Notes: generated from the letters alone by a model not told the origin. Shown: positions 1-11,400, counted from the stretch's first letter. The stretch is 64,000 nt of DNA from Myroides sp. WP-1 (GCF_014145635.1 NZ_JACHTC010000003.1:274926-338925); one strand, 5' to 3'. Made by a program: numbers and translations.

Positions 1-1250
1 TAAGTGGGCACGTAACTTTAGCAGAAAAAACGGGAGCTCCTATTGTATATGGACCAAATGCTAATCCTACATTTAAAGCGCATATTGCGCAAGATGGAGA
101 GGTATTTCAATTGGGAAATATCACCATTACAGCTTTGCATACTCCAGGTCACACAATGGAGAGCACAACTTACTTATTAAAAGATGAAAACGGTAAAGAC
201 CACGCTATTTTCACTGGTGACACCTTGTTTTTAGGAGATGTAGGACGTCCTGATTTAGCGCAAAAAGCAGCTAGTTTAACGCAAGAACAATTAGCCGCGA
301 CTTTATACCACAGTTTACGCGATAAAATCATGCCTTTGGCAGATGATGTTATTGTCTACCCAGCACACGGAGCGGGATCTGCTTGTGGCAAAAACTTGAG
401 TAAAGAAACTGTTGGAACTTTAGGGGATCAAAAACAAACCAATTACGCACTACGTGCAGATATGACAGAAGCAGAATTTGTCAAAGAAGTGACAGACGGT
501 TTATTGCCTCCTCCTGCGTATTTCCCTTTAAACGTAAAGCTCAACAAAGAAGGGTACGACAACGTAGAAAATATCATCCAGAACAACCAAGCCCTACAGC
601 CCAATGATTTCGAAGTTTTAGCAGACGAATCTGGTGCTTTAGTACTCGATGTTCGCTCAGCCGCTGATTTTGCTCAAGGTCATATTCCAGGATCAATTTT
701 TATTGGTTTAGACGGACAATTTGCTCCATGGGTAGGTGCTTTAATCACAGATATCAAACAACCCATCTTGATTATCGCTCCTGAAGGACGTGAACAAGAA
801 TGTATCATCCGCTTATCACGCGTTGGGTATGACAACTCACTCGGGTATTTAGCTGGTGGTTTTAACGCTTGGAAAAATGCAGGTAAAGAATATGACACCA
901 TCCAACAAGTAACGGCTAGTGAATTAGAAACAGCAATGAACACTGGAGATATCACCATTTTTGACGTGAGAAAACCAGGTGAATTCAACGCCTCTCACAT
1001 TCAATACAAAAACTTAAACCACACACCACTCGATTTCTTGAATGATCATTTAGCAGCATTCCCAACAACAGGAAACTTCTATATACACTGTGCAGGTGGA
1101 TATCGTTCACTCATTGCCGCTTCTATTTTGAAAGCAAGAGGTTATCACAATATGATTGATGTTATTGGTGGATTTGGTGCAATCAAAAACACGGGAATTG
1201 CATTAGAAGACAACAGTTGTACTTCTACTTGTTCTTCTAATTTAAAATAA
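1..1250 (+). CDS. MBL-fold persulfide dioxygenase / double rhodanese fusion (5'-truncated)
   Basis: The reading frame is open from base 3, so the true start lies outside the window; about 415 residues are visible. The N-terminal part is the back half of a metallo-beta-lactamase fold: HTPGHT, FTGDTLF and the later PAHGAG supply metal-ligand His/Asp residues, while the HxHxDH motif must be upstream of the window. Two rhodanese domains follow. The first has IIAPEGRE where the catalytic Cys loop should be, so it looks inactive; the second has HCAGGYRS with the Cys codon at base 1089. The order MBL, dead rhodanese, live rhodanese is that of CstB-type persulfide dioxygenase/sulfurtransferases, which oxidise low-molecular-weight persulfides to thiosulfate. 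The thioredoxin gene starts 5 bp downstream, so the two are probably co-transcribed. Function is inferred from domain order. Confidence 0.85.
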   Translation, partial: SGHVTLAEKTGAPIVYGPNANPTFKAHIAQDGEVFQLGNITITALHTPGHTMESTTYLLKDENGKDHAIFTGDTLFLGDVGRPDLAQKAASLTQEQLAATLYHSLRDKIMPLADDVIVYPAHGAGSACGKNLSKETVGTLGDQKQTNYALRADMTEAEFVKEVTDGLLPPPAYFPLNVKLNKEGYDNVENIIQNNQALQPNDFEVLADESGALVLDVRSAADFAQGHIPGSIFIGLDGQFAPWVGALITDIKQPILIIAPEGREQECIIRLSRVGYDNSLGYLAGGFNAWKNAGKEYDTIQQVTASELETAMNTGDITIFDVRKPGEFNASHIQYKNLNHTPLDFLNDHLAAFPTTGNFYIHCAGGYRSLIAASILKARGYHNMIDVIGGFGAIKNTGIALEDNSCTSTCSSNLK

Positions 1251-1255
1251 AACAC

Positions 1256-1573
1256 ATGACAAAATTTGAAGCGTTAATTCAATCGGACCAATTTGTTTTG
1301 GTCGACTTTTTCGCTACATGGTGCGGACCTTGTCAAATGCAAGCCCCTGTTTTGGAAGAAGTAAAAGCAACTTTAAAGGATGAAATTACCATCATCAAAA
1401 TTGACGTTGATAAAAATCAGGCCCTTACAGCACAATACAGTACCCAATACAACATGAGAGGTGTTCCTACCTTGATGTTATTTAGACAAGGGAAACTCTT
1501 GTGGAAACAATCCGGATATACAGATAAACAGACGTTGCTGTATCAATTCGACCAGTTTAAAAACAAGTATTGA
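1256..1573 (+). CDS. Thioredoxin family protein
   Basis: This 105-residue protein is the length of a classical cytoplasmic thioredoxin and has no signal peptide. The redox motif WCGPC places the active cysteines at residues 23 and 26, and the cis-proline loop reads RGVPTLM. It should act as a dithiol reductant. It lies 5 bp behind the persulfide dioxygenase/rhodanese gene and before a strong terminator, so it is the last gene of that unit. In this setting a plausible job is reducing rhodanese-bound persulfide or releasing sulfide, but that partner role is inference. A housekeeping TrxA role cannot be excluded from one window. Confidence 0.9.
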   Translation: MTKFEALIQSDQFVLVDFFATWCGPCQMQAPVLEEVKATLKDEITIIKIDVDKNQALTAQYSTQYNMRGVPTLMLFRQGKLLWKQSGYTDKQTLLYQFDQFKNKY

Positions 1574-1608
1574 AAACGCTATTTTTTATCTGCCTAGAAA
1601 ATAAATGA

Positions 1609-1639
1609 AGCACTTCGCTTAAACGAAGTGCTTTTTTTT
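1609..1639 (+). terminator. Rho-independent terminator after the thioredoxin gene
   Basis: A perfect 9-bp stem (AGCACTTCG / CGAAGTGCT) with a 6-nt loop is followed by a run of seven T. It closes the sulfur-metabolism unit. Confidence 0.85.
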
Positions 1640-1763
1640 ATGCGTTTTTTAACAAAAACACCCTAATAAATCGGTAACAATTAAAAAAAATCGCGACTTA
1701 TCACGTATTAGATTAAATCTCCACAAAGAGACTTAAACCAAAAAAACATCATAATTAATTTAC

Positions 1764-4499
1764 ATGAAAAGAATTTTTTACACACTTGTATTAGCCAGTG
1801 CTATTGGTTTCACCAATTTCACTGTCGCACAACAAAAAAGCAAGGCAGCATTTGTCACGCAAGTCGAAGACATTAAGGAATACAAACTAAGCAATGGGCT
1901 TCAGGTTTTATTACTTCCAGATGCCTCTCAAAACAACTTGGTTGTAAACATTGTTTACAAAGTGGGGTCTAAACACGAAGGATATGGGGAAAAAGGGATG
2001 GCTCACTTATTAGAGCACATGCTTTTTAAGAGCACTAAAAACTTAGGAGATATCAAGAAAATGCTTTCGGACAAAGGAGGCTCAGCCAATGGAACAACGT
2101 ATTACGATAGAACGAATTACTATGAAGTATTCCCTTCTACAGACGAGAACTTAGCATGGGCCTTAGAAATGGAAGCGGATCGTATGGTTAACGCGACTAT
2201 TCTTCAGGAAGATTTAGATAAGGAGTTCTCTGTGGTACGCAATGAGTTTGAGATTGGAGAAAATGACCCAACAAGTGTATTAATGGAGCGCACAGCGAAT
2301 ACGGCCTACTTATGGCACAATTACGGATTGAGCACCATTGGTTCTAAAGAAGATATTGAACGTGTAAAAACACCTCAGCTAAGACGTTTTTACGAAAAAT
2401 ACTACCAACCTGACAACGCGGTATTAGTGGTTGCGGGAAAATTTGACGAACAAAAAGCAATCGAATACATCGAACAATACTTTTCGGTAATTCCGAGACC
2501 AACCCGTGTATTAGATGAAATCCTTACTGTAGAACCAGCACAAGATGGTGAGAAATACATTGAAGTAAAACGCAATGGAGACAGCAAACACATCCAAATG
2601 CTGTATCACACTGCCTCTTATGCTGACAAAGATTTTGCTGCGCTAGAGGCTTTAGAACATATTTTAAACAACGATCCATCTGGTTATTTACATCAAGCCT
2701 TAGTTGAAACACAAAAGGTATCCTCTTTATGGGCCTATAGTCCAACTGTAAGAGATGCGAGCTTTATGCTATTCAATTTTGACGTACCGAATGACAAAGA
2801 CCAAATGAAAACCTTAGCTGATATTAAAGCTGAAGTAGCCAAAATTGGAGATCTTGCGTATACACAAGCTGATTTAGATCGCGCAAAAACAAGCTTACTT
2901 AAGGATATCGAATCCCTACAAAACAATACGATTGGAACGGCAATTAACTTAACGGAAATCATTGGTTCAGGTGATTATCGCTTGGCGTTCTTACACCGTG
3001 ACAATATTGAAAACTTAACTTTAGAAGATATCCAACGCGTAGCAAAGAAATACTTCAAAAACAACAACCGTACAGTAGGTTTATTCATCCCAACAAAAGA
3101 TGAAGTTCGCGTAAAACCAAGTGAATTCTTAAATACAGATATCGAGAATTTAGTAAAAGATTACAAAGGAAAAGAAACCTCTCACGATATTAGAGATTTT
3201 GCTCCAACGATTGCCAATTTAGAGCAGAACTATACTTCTGGTCAACTGAATAATGGCATGAAATACGGTATTATAGACAAAGATCTAAAAGGAGAAAAAG
3301 TAAATATTTTCGTACAAATTCCAGTTGGAGACCAAAAAGATTTACTCCACAAACAATACATCGGAAGCTTTACTGCTGATTTATTGACAACAGGAACAAC
3401 AACAAGATCAAAACAAGAAATCCAAGACCAATTGGATCAGTTAAAATCAAGTGTTAGTATTCGTTTCTCAGGTCAACACATTTTAATTTCAGTTTCTTCT
3501 TATCGAAATACCATTAAAGAAACAATGGATATTTTAAACGATGTGTTGAAAAATCCTGTATTTCCTGAAAGTGAACTGGCTAAATTAAAATTAGAACACA
3601 CTACGTATTTAGAGAGTACTTTAAATGATCCTCAAACGGTTGCTTTCAACAGAATATCACAGTTGACATCTAATGAAGAAAAGGGAAGTATTTACTATTC
3701 AGCGTCAACTCAAGAAGACATTGACGGATCTAAGGCTGTAACCATTGAACAAATCAAGGCCTTTTACGCGAAATTCTTTGGCGCAAATAACGGAGTTGCC
3801 ACCGTGTTGGGTATGCAAAACCAAGAAGAAGTTAAGACATTGCTCGAGGGAGTTTTAGGAAACTGGAACAACCAAGCGGCATTTGAAAGAGCTTATCCAA
3901 AGGCGTTTGCAACGAAACAAGCAAAAGAAATTATTCAAACTCCAGATAAAGAAAACGCTGCTGCTGTTGGTCAATTAAACTTTGAGATGAATAAATCGAA
4001 TCCAGACTTCCCTGCCTTAACGTTTGCCAATGAAGTAATGGGTGGCGGATTTATGACTGCTCGTATCCCACAGCGCTTACGTGAAAAAGAGGGAATTAGC
4101 TACGGTGCTGGTACAGCATTAACGGTTCCTAATAATCCTAATATCAACACTTCGAGCTGGATGATTTACGCTTTCTTAAATCCAACAAAACGAGGAGAAG
4201 TTGAAACTGCGATCAATGAAGAATTCACCAAGCTTGTTGCAGACGGAATTACAGAGGAAGAATTAAAAGCAAACAAATTAAGTTGGAAAAGCGCGAGACA
4301 AACAGCTCTTGGTAATGACAACTACTTGCTATCGTTGTCAAACTTATACTTGACCTTCGACATTCCATTCAGCGATTTTGATAAGTTAAATGCTGATATT
4401 GAAAAATTAACCGTAAAACAAGTGAATACTGCAATTAAAAAATACTTGCAACCATCAAAATTCACTACTATTTACGTTGGTGATTTTACTAAAAAATAA
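1764..4499 (+). CDS. M16 family zinc metallopeptidase, full-length two-half enzyme
   Basis: The 911-residue protein begins with a cleavable signal peptide (hydrophobic core at residues 5-20, likely cut near AQQ), so it is periplasmic or exported. The inverted zinc motif HLLEH is at residues 81-85, with the third ligand probably a Glu in the NEFEIGEND stretch about 80 residues later. Two M16 halves are present: an active N-terminal half and a C-terminal half from about residue 490, where the zinc motif is absent, as usual for the regulatory half of pitrilysin-like enzymes. The family degrades peptides of limited size inside a clamshell chamber. The gene stands alone between terminators. The substrate is unknown. 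Confidence 0.92.
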   Translation: MKRIFYTLVLASAIGFTNFTVAQQKSKAAFVTQVEDIKEYKLSNGLQVLLLPDASQNNLVVNIVYKVGSKHEGYGEKGMAHLLEHMLFKSTKNLGDIKKMLSDKGGSANGTTYYDRTNYYEVFPSTDENLAWALEMEADRMVNATILQEDLDKEFSVVRNEFEIGENDPTSVLMERTANTAYLWHNYGLSTIGSKEDIERVKTPQLRRFYEKYYQPDNAVLVVAGKFDEQKAIEYIEQYFSVIPRPTRVLDEILTVEPAQDGEKYIEVKRNGDSKHIQMLYHTASYADKDFAALEALEHILNNDPSGYLHQALVETQKVSSLWAYSPTVRDASFMLFNFDVPNDKDQMKTLADIKAEVAKIGDLAYTQADLDRAKTSLLKDIESLQNNTIGTAINLTEIIGSGDYRLAFLHRDNIENLTLEDIQRVAKKYFKNNNRTVGLFIPTKDEVRVKPSEFLNTDIENLVKDYKGKETSHDIRDFAPTIANLEQNYTSGQLNNGMKYGIIDKDLKGEKVNIFVQIPVGDQKDLLHKQYIGSFTADLLTTGTTTRSKQEIQDQLDQLKSSVSIRFSGQHILISVSSYRNTIKETMDILNDVLKNPVFPESELAKLKLEHTTYLESTLNDPQTVAFNRISQLTSNEEKGSIYYSASTQEDIDGSKAVTIEQIKAFYAKFFGANNGVATVLGMQNQEEVKTLLEGVLGNWNNQAAFERAYPKAFATKQAKEIIQTPDKENAAAVGQLNFEMNKSNPDFPALTFANEVMGGGFMTARIPQRLREKEGISYGAGTALTVPNNPNINTSSWMIYAFLNPTKRGEVETAINEEFTKLVADGITEEELKANKLSWKSARQTALGNDNYLLSLSNLYLTFDIPFSDFDKLNADIEKLTVKQVNTAIKKYLQPSKFTTIYVGDFTKK

Positions 4500-4507
4500 C
4501 AACAAAA

Positions 4508-4535
4508 AACCTCTTGCACTGCAAGAGGTTTTTTT
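4508..4535. terminator. Bidirectional terminator between convergent genes
   Basis: A perfect 10-bp stem (AACCTCTTGC / GCAAGAGGTT) with a 3-nt loop is flanked by an A-run on one side and a T-run on the other, so it can serve both the M16 peptidase (plus) and the lipoprotein gene ending at 4550 (minus). Confidence 0.8.
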
Positions 4536-4549
4536 ATTTTCAACTTTGT

Positions 4550-5368
4550 TTAACACGCAAAATCTACTGTTGTTGTTCCTGCTAAATACAAATAGTGTTT
4601 TGCTCCTTTAGACAAGTATAGTTCTACACTCTTTTGTTCGTATTCGGCGGATGTATCAAAAACAAAATCCAATAGACCATCATTATCTAAATCACCAACA
4701 AATAACAATTGTACAAAGGTATCATTGAAATGAGGGATATCTAAAACCAATTGTTCTTCACCCCCATCAATACTCAAGTACAATTTATAATCCTGAAACA
4801 ATTTAAAGGTCTTTTCCTGCTCTGAATCATCCGTATAAAGATAAGAGTCCATCTGTTTGCCTTCTGCTCTTAAAACGTATGTTTTGCCCTTGAAAACGTA
4901 TTCCTGTGGTGCTTCTGGCCAAAGGGGCACTTCTTTGATGGTTAAGGTCTCTTTTTTTCCTTTGAGAATATCCTTCGTATCACTAAAGAAGAGAATTGGT
5001 CCTTCTTCTTCTGTAGAAATAGCTCCGATCACTTCAGACTCGGTACATTCATTCATTTCTACTTGTAATTCATACTTGGCCTTGCGCACTTGAAACTGTC
5101 CATTTGATTCAAACAAAGCCAACCATTTCGAATTGATTTTAGCAACTTCTTCACCGTAGAAATCCTTGTCATAGAACATCGGTAAAAGAACATCCATGCC
5201 AATTTTCTCTTCTCTTGGTAAAATCTCTTTTTTGGTCGTACTAGGTGTTACCTCTTCCTCTAGAGCCACGTGTTCAATTTTTTCAGGTTGAGCAATAGGT
5301 TCTGCTTTAGGGGTATCTTTACATCCCCACAAAGCTACCATAGCTACCAATACTATTCCCTTTTTCAT
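4550..5368 (-). CDS. Lipoprotein of unknown function with one DxDNDG motif
   Basis: The 272-residue protein starts with a lipoprotein signal; the lipobox ALWGC puts the acylated Cys at residue 16, followed by a Pro/Glu-rich linker. The rest has no family I recognise. Near the C-terminus the segment GDLDNDGLLDF resembles a calcium-binding VCBS/FG-GAP repeat turn, and two Cys residues (ECTE and the terminal FAC) could pair. The gene is 71 bp downstream of lepA on the same strand but is separated from it by a terminator-like hairpin internal to the gap, so it probably has its own promoter. It is likely a periplasmic or outer-membrane lipoprotein. Confidence 0.75.
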   Translation of the reverse strand: MKKGIVLVAMVALWGCKDTPKAEPIAQPEKIEHVALEEEVTPSTTKKEILPREEKIGMDVLLPMFYDKDFYGEEVAKINSKWLALFESNGQFQVRKAKYELQVEMNECTESEVIGAISTEEEGPILFFSDTKDILKGKKETLTIKEVPLWPEAPQEYVFKGKTYVLRAEGKQMDSYLYTDDSEQEKTFKLFQDYKLYLSIDGGEEQLVLDIPHFNDTFVQLLFVGDLDNDGLLDFVFDTSAEYEQKSVELYLSKGAKHYLYLAGTTTVDFAC

Positions 5369-5384
5369 CTTGCTTAATTTTTGA

Positions 5385-5417
5385 CAAAAAAAAGACTATC
5401 CCAAAATGAGATAGTCT
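5385..5417 (-). terminator. Rho-independent terminator of lepA
   Basis: Read on the minus strand, an 8-bp stem (AGACTATC / GATAGTCT) with a 9-nt loop is followed by eight T. It lies 23 bp past the lepA stop codon. Confidence 0.8.
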
Positions 5418-5439
5418 ATTATATTACGACTAATTCGTC

Positions 5440-7251
5440 TTAATCATTTAATTTCAATACAGCCATGAACGCTTCTTGAGGAATCTCTACGTTTCCTACT
5501 TGACGCATGCGTTTCTTTCCTGCTTTTTGTTTTTCTAATAATTTACGTTTACGAGAAATATCCCCTCCGTAACATTTTGCAGTAACGTCTTTACGCAATG
5601 CTTTCACTGTTTCACGAGCGATGACTTTCACTCCGATAGCTGCTTGAATAGGAATATCAAACTGTTGACGTGGGATTAATTCTTTCAATTTCTCACACAT
5701 CTTTTTCCCAATATGATACGCGTTATCTGCGTGCATCAAAGCCGACAATGCATCTACTACGTTTGCATTCAACATCACGTCTACTTTTACTAAGTTTGAC
5801 GTGCGCATTCCAATTGGCGAATAATCGAATGAAGCATATCCTTTAGAAACTGTTTTTAATCGGTCATAGAAATCGAATACAATTTCTGCCAAAGGCATAT
5901 CAAACATCAACTCAACACGATCTTCAGTTAAATATGTTTGGTTGGTGATGATTCCGCGTTTTTCAATACACAAACTCATTACAGGTCCTACGAAATCCGA
6001 TTTTGTAATGATCGTTGCTTTGATATAAGGTTCTTCTACGCGTTCTAATTTTGAAGGTTCTGGTAAGTCAGACGGGTTGTTTACCACGATTGGCGTCTCC
6101 GGATTTTTCTTGGTGTATGCCAAATAAGACACGTTGGGAACTGTTGTAATCACCGTCATGTTAAACTCGCGTTCTAAGCGCTCTTGAATGATCTCCATGT
6201 GTAACATTCCCAAGAATCCACAACGGAAACCAAAACCTAAAGCAGCAGAGCTCTCCGCAGCAAAAACCAAAGAAGCATCGTTCAATTGCAATTTCTCCAT
6301 AGAGTTACGCAATTCTTCGTAATCTTCCGTATCTACAGGGTAAATCCCTGCGAATACCATTGGTTTTACGTTTTCGAATCCCTCAATCATATTTTGTGTA
6401 GGCACTTTAGCATCCGTAATTGTATCTCCTACTTTTACTTCTCTTGCTTCTTTAATACCCGAAATTAGATATCCTACGTCTCCACTTGAGATAACTTGTT
6501 TAGGTACTTGATTCAGTTTTAAAGTTCCAATTTCATCGGCAAAGTACTCTTTACCTGTAGCCATAAATTTGATCTTCTGACCTTTTGAAATCTTCCCGTT
6601 GATTACGCGGAAGATTACCTCAATTCCTCTAAAAGGGTTGTATACTGAGTCAAAAATCAAGGCTTGTAAAGGTTCTTCTACATCGCCTTTTGGTGCAGGA
6701 ACTCTTTCAATAATTGCGGCTAATATATCTTCAACACCCAATCCTGTTTTACCAGAAGCAGGAATAATTTCTTCGTAATCACAACCTAATAGGTTTACGA
6801 TATCATCACTTACTTCTTCTGGATTAGCACTTGGTAAGTCAATTTTATTCAATACAGGAATAATAGTTAAATCATTCTCTAAAGCTAAATAAAGGTTTGA
6901 TATGGTTTGTGCTTGAATACTTTGAGCAGCATCAACAATCAACAACGCACCTTCACATGCAGCAATAGATCTAGAAACTTCGTAAGAGAAATCTACGTGT
7001 CCTGGTGTGTCAATTAAGTTTAATATATATTTTTCGCCTTTGTATTCATACTCCATTTGGATGGCATGAGATTTAATTGTAATCCCTCTTTCACGCTCCA
7101 AATCCATACTGTCCAAAAGCTGATTTTGTTGCTCACGTGCAGTTACCGTTTGTGTAGCATCTAACAAACGATCTGCTAACGTACTCTTACCATGGTCAAT
7201 GTGAGCAATAATACAAAAGTTTCTAATGTTCTTCATCTTGGTTATATCCAT
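5440..7251 (-). CDS. lepA: Elongation factor 4 (LepA), ribosome back-translocating GTPase
   Basis: This 603-residue protein matches LepA in length and layout. The G1 motif AHIDHGKST is at residues 16-24, followed by DTPGH and NKID, EF-G-like domains II, III and V, and the LepA-specific basic C-terminal domain containing [17 protein letters not shown]. LepA acts on ribosomes during translation initiation and elongation under stress. The annotated ATG gives [12 protein letters not shown]; family members usually begin at the equivalent of MKNIRNF, so the internal ATG at 7236 is an equally good start. A TATATTTG box about 115 bp upstream may drive it. Confidence 0.97.
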   Translation of the reverse strand: MDITKMKNIRNFCIIAHIDHGKSTLADRLLDATQTVTAREQQNQLLDSMDLERERGITIKSHAIQMEYEYKGEKYILNLIDTPGHVDFSYEVSRSIAACEGALLIVDAAQSIQAQTISNLYLALENDLTIIPVLNKIDLPSANPEEVSDDIVNLLGCDYEEIIPASGKTGLGVEDILAAIIERVPAPKGDVEEPLQALIFDSVYNPFRGIEVIFRVINGKISKGQKIKFMATGKEYFADEIGTLKLNQVPKQVISSGDVGYLISGIKEAREVKVGDTITDAKVPTQNMIEGFENVKPMVFAGIYPVDTEDYEELRNSMEKLQLNDASLVFAAESSAALGFGFRCGFLGMLHMEIIQERLEREFNMTVITTVPNVSYLAYTKKNPETPIVVNNPSDLPEPSKLERVEEPYIKATIITKSDFVGPVMSLCIEKRGIITNQTYLTEDRVELMFDMPLAEIVFDFYDRLKTVSKGYASFDYSPIGMRTSNLVKVDVMLNANVVDALSALMHADNAYHIGKKMCEKLKELIPRQQFDIPIQAAIGVKVIARETVKALRKDVTAKCYGGDISRKRKLLEKQKAGKKRMRQVGNVEIPQEAFMAVLKLND

Positions 7252-7575
7252 TATTATAAGATCAATAAAGTAAAAAAGTCAGAAGAAATAGGACTTCTTA
7301 TCCCCGTGATCTAAGTTGTAAGGCTTTCGTTTTATTTCAATTACAAACAATACGCCTATATTTTGCAAATATACTTTAAAGTTTGAATTTTTTGACGAGA
7401 TATTCACTTTTAATCACGAGAAATTATCCCTTTTTTTTACAACTATTCTCCGTAATGTTGTGGCTACTCCCTTCTTCTGTTAAAATTCTCCTTTATCCTT
7501 CAACAATAATCCCCTTGCTTCCTTCGTTTCCTATAAAGTTTTTCCGTAATTTAGAGTTCAAAATTTTATGCGATT
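7252..7575. other. Intergenic region between divergent lepA and the beta-propeller lipoprotein gene
   Basis: About 324 bp with no credible gene. An 82-codon plus-strand ORF from 7383 overlaps the lipoprotein start out of frame and looks like chance. The region contains one good minus-strand -7 box (7366-7373) and T-rich sequence before the lipoprotein gene. Confidence 0.5.
7366..7373 (-). promoter_or_regulatory. Candidate -7 box (TATATTTG) for lepA
   Basis: Read on the minus strand this is an exact match to the Bacteroidota TAnnTTTG element. No clear -33 TTG is present at the usual spacing, so the assignment is tentative. Confidence 0.4.
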
Positions 7576-8457
7576 ATGAAAAAGTATTTCTCCGTTTTAT
7601 TGTTGGTTTTTTCTTCTTTAACAGGCTGTAGTCAAAAGAGCGACATTATCCAGGATTACGCTACACTTCCTCCCTATTTAAAAGAAGTTTCTGGTATGTC
7701 ATTCGACGCCAAGACTCATTCTTTTTGGGTACTACAAGACAGTGGCAACAAGAGCGAGTTATATCAGCTTGATTCACTCGGTCAAGTGATTCACACCTTG
7801 AAAATAAAAAACCAAAACAACAATGATTGGGAAGAATTAGCTTCAGATCCTTCGGGCAATTTATACATTGGCGATTTTGGCAATAACAAAAACACGCGTA
7901 AAAACTTACAAATCATCAAAATCAATAAAGATCAGCTCAGTGCAAATGAAACGCAAGCGGATTATGTCATCACATTTGATTATCCGGAACAGCGTGAATT
8001 TCCTCCTAAATCAACTGAACTCTTCTACGATGCGGAAGCGTTTTTTTACTATGACGATCACTTTTATCTTTTTACAAAGAACCGAAGTAAAGCTTTTGAC
8101 GGAACGTCATTAGTCTATAAAATCCCAAACAAAGCGGGCCATCATCAAGCGGAATATGTTCAGACGTTTAGAGGTTGTAATGTATACAAACACTGTGCAA
8201 TTACAGGGGCTGCTATAAGCCCAGATCAAAAGACGTTTGTTTTGTTGTCTCACACTAAATTATGGGTGATTGACAACTTCAATCCCAATGCTATTTTAGA
8301 TGGTAAAATTGAGGTGCACAAACTTCATCACGATACACAAAAAGAAGCTGTCACCTTTGGAGATGACAGCACCTTATATATTTCGGATGAAGTTAAAAAG
8401 AAATCGGGGGGAAAGATTTACAAATTAGATCTCAACCAATTAAAACCCAAATCCTAA
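7576..8457 (+). CDS. Lipoprotein with SdiA-regulated-like beta-propeller fold
   Basis: The 293-residue product has a lipoprotein signal with lipobox SLTGC (Cys 18). The body reads as repeated beta-strand blades: GMSFDAKTHSFWVLQDSG, DWEELASDPSGNLYIGDFGNN, and a late EAVTFGDDSTLYISDE. This pattern recalls the SdiA-regulated/esterase-like propeller families, whose biochemical role is mostly unknown. Its last 18 bp overlap the 3' end of the phosphoesterase/barrel gene on the other strand, so the two genes converge with no space for a shared terminator. The family assignment is from motif resemblance only. Confidence 0.75.
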   Translation: MKKYFSVLLLVFSSLTGCSQKSDIIQDYATLPPYLKEVSGMSFDAKTHSFWVLQDSGNKSELYQLDSLGQVIHTLKIKNQNNNDWEELASDPSGNLYIGDFGNNKNTRKNLQIIKINKDQLSANETQADYVITFDYPEQREFPPKSTELFYDAEAFFYYDDHFYLFTKNRSKAFDGTSLVYKIPNKAGHHQAEYVQTFRGCNVYKHCAITGAAISPDQKTFVLLSHTKLWVIDNFNPNAILDGKIEVHKLHHDTQKEAVTFGDDSTLYISDEVKKKSGGKIYKLDLNQLKPKS

Positions 8458-11400
8458 TCCAAAGACAAATCGACCTCCGTCTTTGCTATAAAAATACGAA
8501 CAATGCAGGGTAGCTTGCTCAATGGCATTTACCCATAAACCGGCTCCATAAGCGTTATGCCATTTGGAAGAACTTTCTTGTGGAGTCCATACGCGTCCGT
8601 AGTCAAACCCTGCATATATCCCATAAGACATGGGAATGAATCCTGCGGTAAACTCTCCGGCATTAAAACGCAAATCAGTGGTTTGAACAAATGATGTTTT
8701 TCCCGTAAAACGTTCAGGTCTAAACCCTCTTAAATTGGTGTTTCCACCAATGGTCGATCCATGATAAAAATCGTAATTCGAATTAAATCGCGTTTGATAA
8801 GTAAAATTCGTTGCTAAAACTAAGCGTTCACTTCGTTCTAAATAATGAGCAAAACTCACTTTCGCATCCAGAAACGGAAAGTTTTGCTTGCTATCTTCTA
8901 GATTAGTTCTCCATCCCATCGAAGCGTGAAAAGCGAAACCTTTGGTTGGATTAGCCGCGTTATTGTATTGCTGAAAATCGTAGGTCGCTTGTAGCGTCGC
9001 GTATTGTTGAAAATCGAATACTTTTTGATCTACCAAATCAGGACTACTCGTGATAAAACGATTCGCTTTATCCTGAACTTTCATCGCTTTGTATTCTACG
9101 TTAACCTCAAATGAATCTCCATTTTTCCCTTCAAATTTATATCCTGGCGATACAGAGTAACTTTCAATTCTCACTCTTTTGTATTCATCTCCCATCTCCT
9201 CATCAAAATAATGAGTTTCATTTCCTATTCCGTAATAGTTTACTGCAAAGTTTGGGCTTGTTGCTCTCGCGTTCAATGTAAATCCCCAATTGTTTGTTGC
9301 ATTGGGAAAATGACCAGCATACTCTGCCTCTACACCTTTCGTGTTAAAAGAATAAAACCCCTTTATTGTGTGCTTTGCTGCATAAGGATCTTGCACAAAT
9401 TTTAGTCGTTTTGAAGAATATAAAAATCCCAACTTTACTCCGTCTTCCGGATTATACCCCACATTGGGCAACAACATATTTACCGTTAATGGCAACTTTT
9501 CATAATTAAAATTATTCAAATCGTAACGATTGGTAAAATAGTGCTTCGTCTTTTTGCCTACTTCTGTCAATTCATTTCGCTTATCTGCATAGTCGTAAAC
9601 CACCACATTCTTGGGTTTATCTATCTGAAAGCTGTCTTTATTTTTTCCACCAATTAAACGCAGTTTAATCTTGGCTTTATCACTTCCTTGTACAATAAAA
9701 GTATCTTCATCATTCAATCCATAAATCCAAATTTCTTTCGTCTCGCGGGGGTCATACGTTTTTTCAAAAACAATTTCTTGCCCTGCTTTTTTATCTCGTA
9801 GTTGCACTAGTTGCACGGATCCATCGTCATTTCTAAGAAGTTTAAACGTATCTTTTTTATCCGTACCTGATAGAACTACGTATTTTCTCAGTTCGCGGTA
9901 ATACTGAGGTACAAAATCAACTATCTTCTTTTTGCGTTCTTTTAGTACGTATTTGATGTGCTCTACATCTTCGCCTTGTACTTCTTTTGGAAGCTTGGCA
10001 AAGGTTTTTTCGATACTTTCATCATCTAAATCACTAACAATTGATATTGCTTGATTGATCCAGTCTTGTTCTGTTGTTGATTTCAGCAAATATTGATCCA
10101 GTGGAAATGCAGTATGGTTGATCCAACGTGGATCTGCAAAATCTGTGGTGTAATTTTGCATATGGCGCAACATCGGTAGCTTTTTTATTAAGGAAAGTAA
10201 AGCTCCATCAATTTTAGCAAAGGCCTGATCTCGGTCTCTTGGCACAGGACGATAAATCACTTGATCCCCTTCTTTAAATTCAGACCATCTCCATTGATCT
10301 CCATGTCTGTCCCAATCACCAATTAACATATCAAAAATACGCGCACGCAAGTACATTTGTTGATCTACTGCATATTTTTCATCTTTTCTCAAATTGGCAA
10401 TTACATCTGTTGTACTGATAATTTTAGTCGCATTTCCAAAACTCTCTTCCTCATGTCCTTCACTAGGGCGCTCTTCAATCATATACAATTCATCTCCATA
10501 TTTAGCATTAAAAACGCCAAGAGCCTGTTGTTTGGGAATGTAATACAATTCAGGATTGGTGTGATAAATCCCGACCTTCTTAGATAGATCTCCAATAATG
10601 AAAGGCGTGTAGGGATGAGCGGTAGTATAAAAGTCATATATAAACCCTTCTGCCCAAGTATTGTCAAACGATTCCATCACGTAGTTATCGCGAAAAACAG
10701 CGGTTTGCAGAAAACGAGAAACACTTTTTCGAACACCTCGCATTACATATTGTGTGCCATTTTTATCTTGTAAACGAAGCGATAAAGATTGATTACCCCC
10801 ACCCGAAATCAACGGTATTAATCCACCTTTGACCGTATCGAGATTCGCAACGGCAACGGCAATAGGTTGAGCATAGGTTGAACGGTAATGTTCTCCCCAA
10901 AGAAAGCGGTAAAACCCACTTTTTTTAGTCCATTTTTCCGGATATACACTCGCAACTATTGAATCATTGGTTGGCGCTCCAAACTCGTTAGTTAATGCCA
11001 ACTCAGGTTGAAAAATTTGCTGTTGCCAGACGCGTTGATATACTCCATTTTGAAAGGTATAAAACCCGAGTAAAGCGCTTTTGTCTTCTGCAATTTCAAG
11101 TGTCGCATAACCCAATTGTCCGGCAGAAAAACTACCTTTTTCAATGGCTCTTGCTGGAGATAAATCGCCTAAGGCACCACTGACAATTTGTTTAACTCCA
11201 TCTTTCTCATGGTATTGTAAATTTCGTTCATGTCCTGATACAAATACCACATTGTCATACATTTGAGCCATCGTTTGAAGGCGCTTGTTCAATGCATTGT
11301 ATTTCTTGCTCTGCAAATCTTGTGTATGGATTCCAGACACTGCACGTGTATAATTGATCACGGATCCCAACACAGGCAGAGGAATTTTAGACTCAAATGG

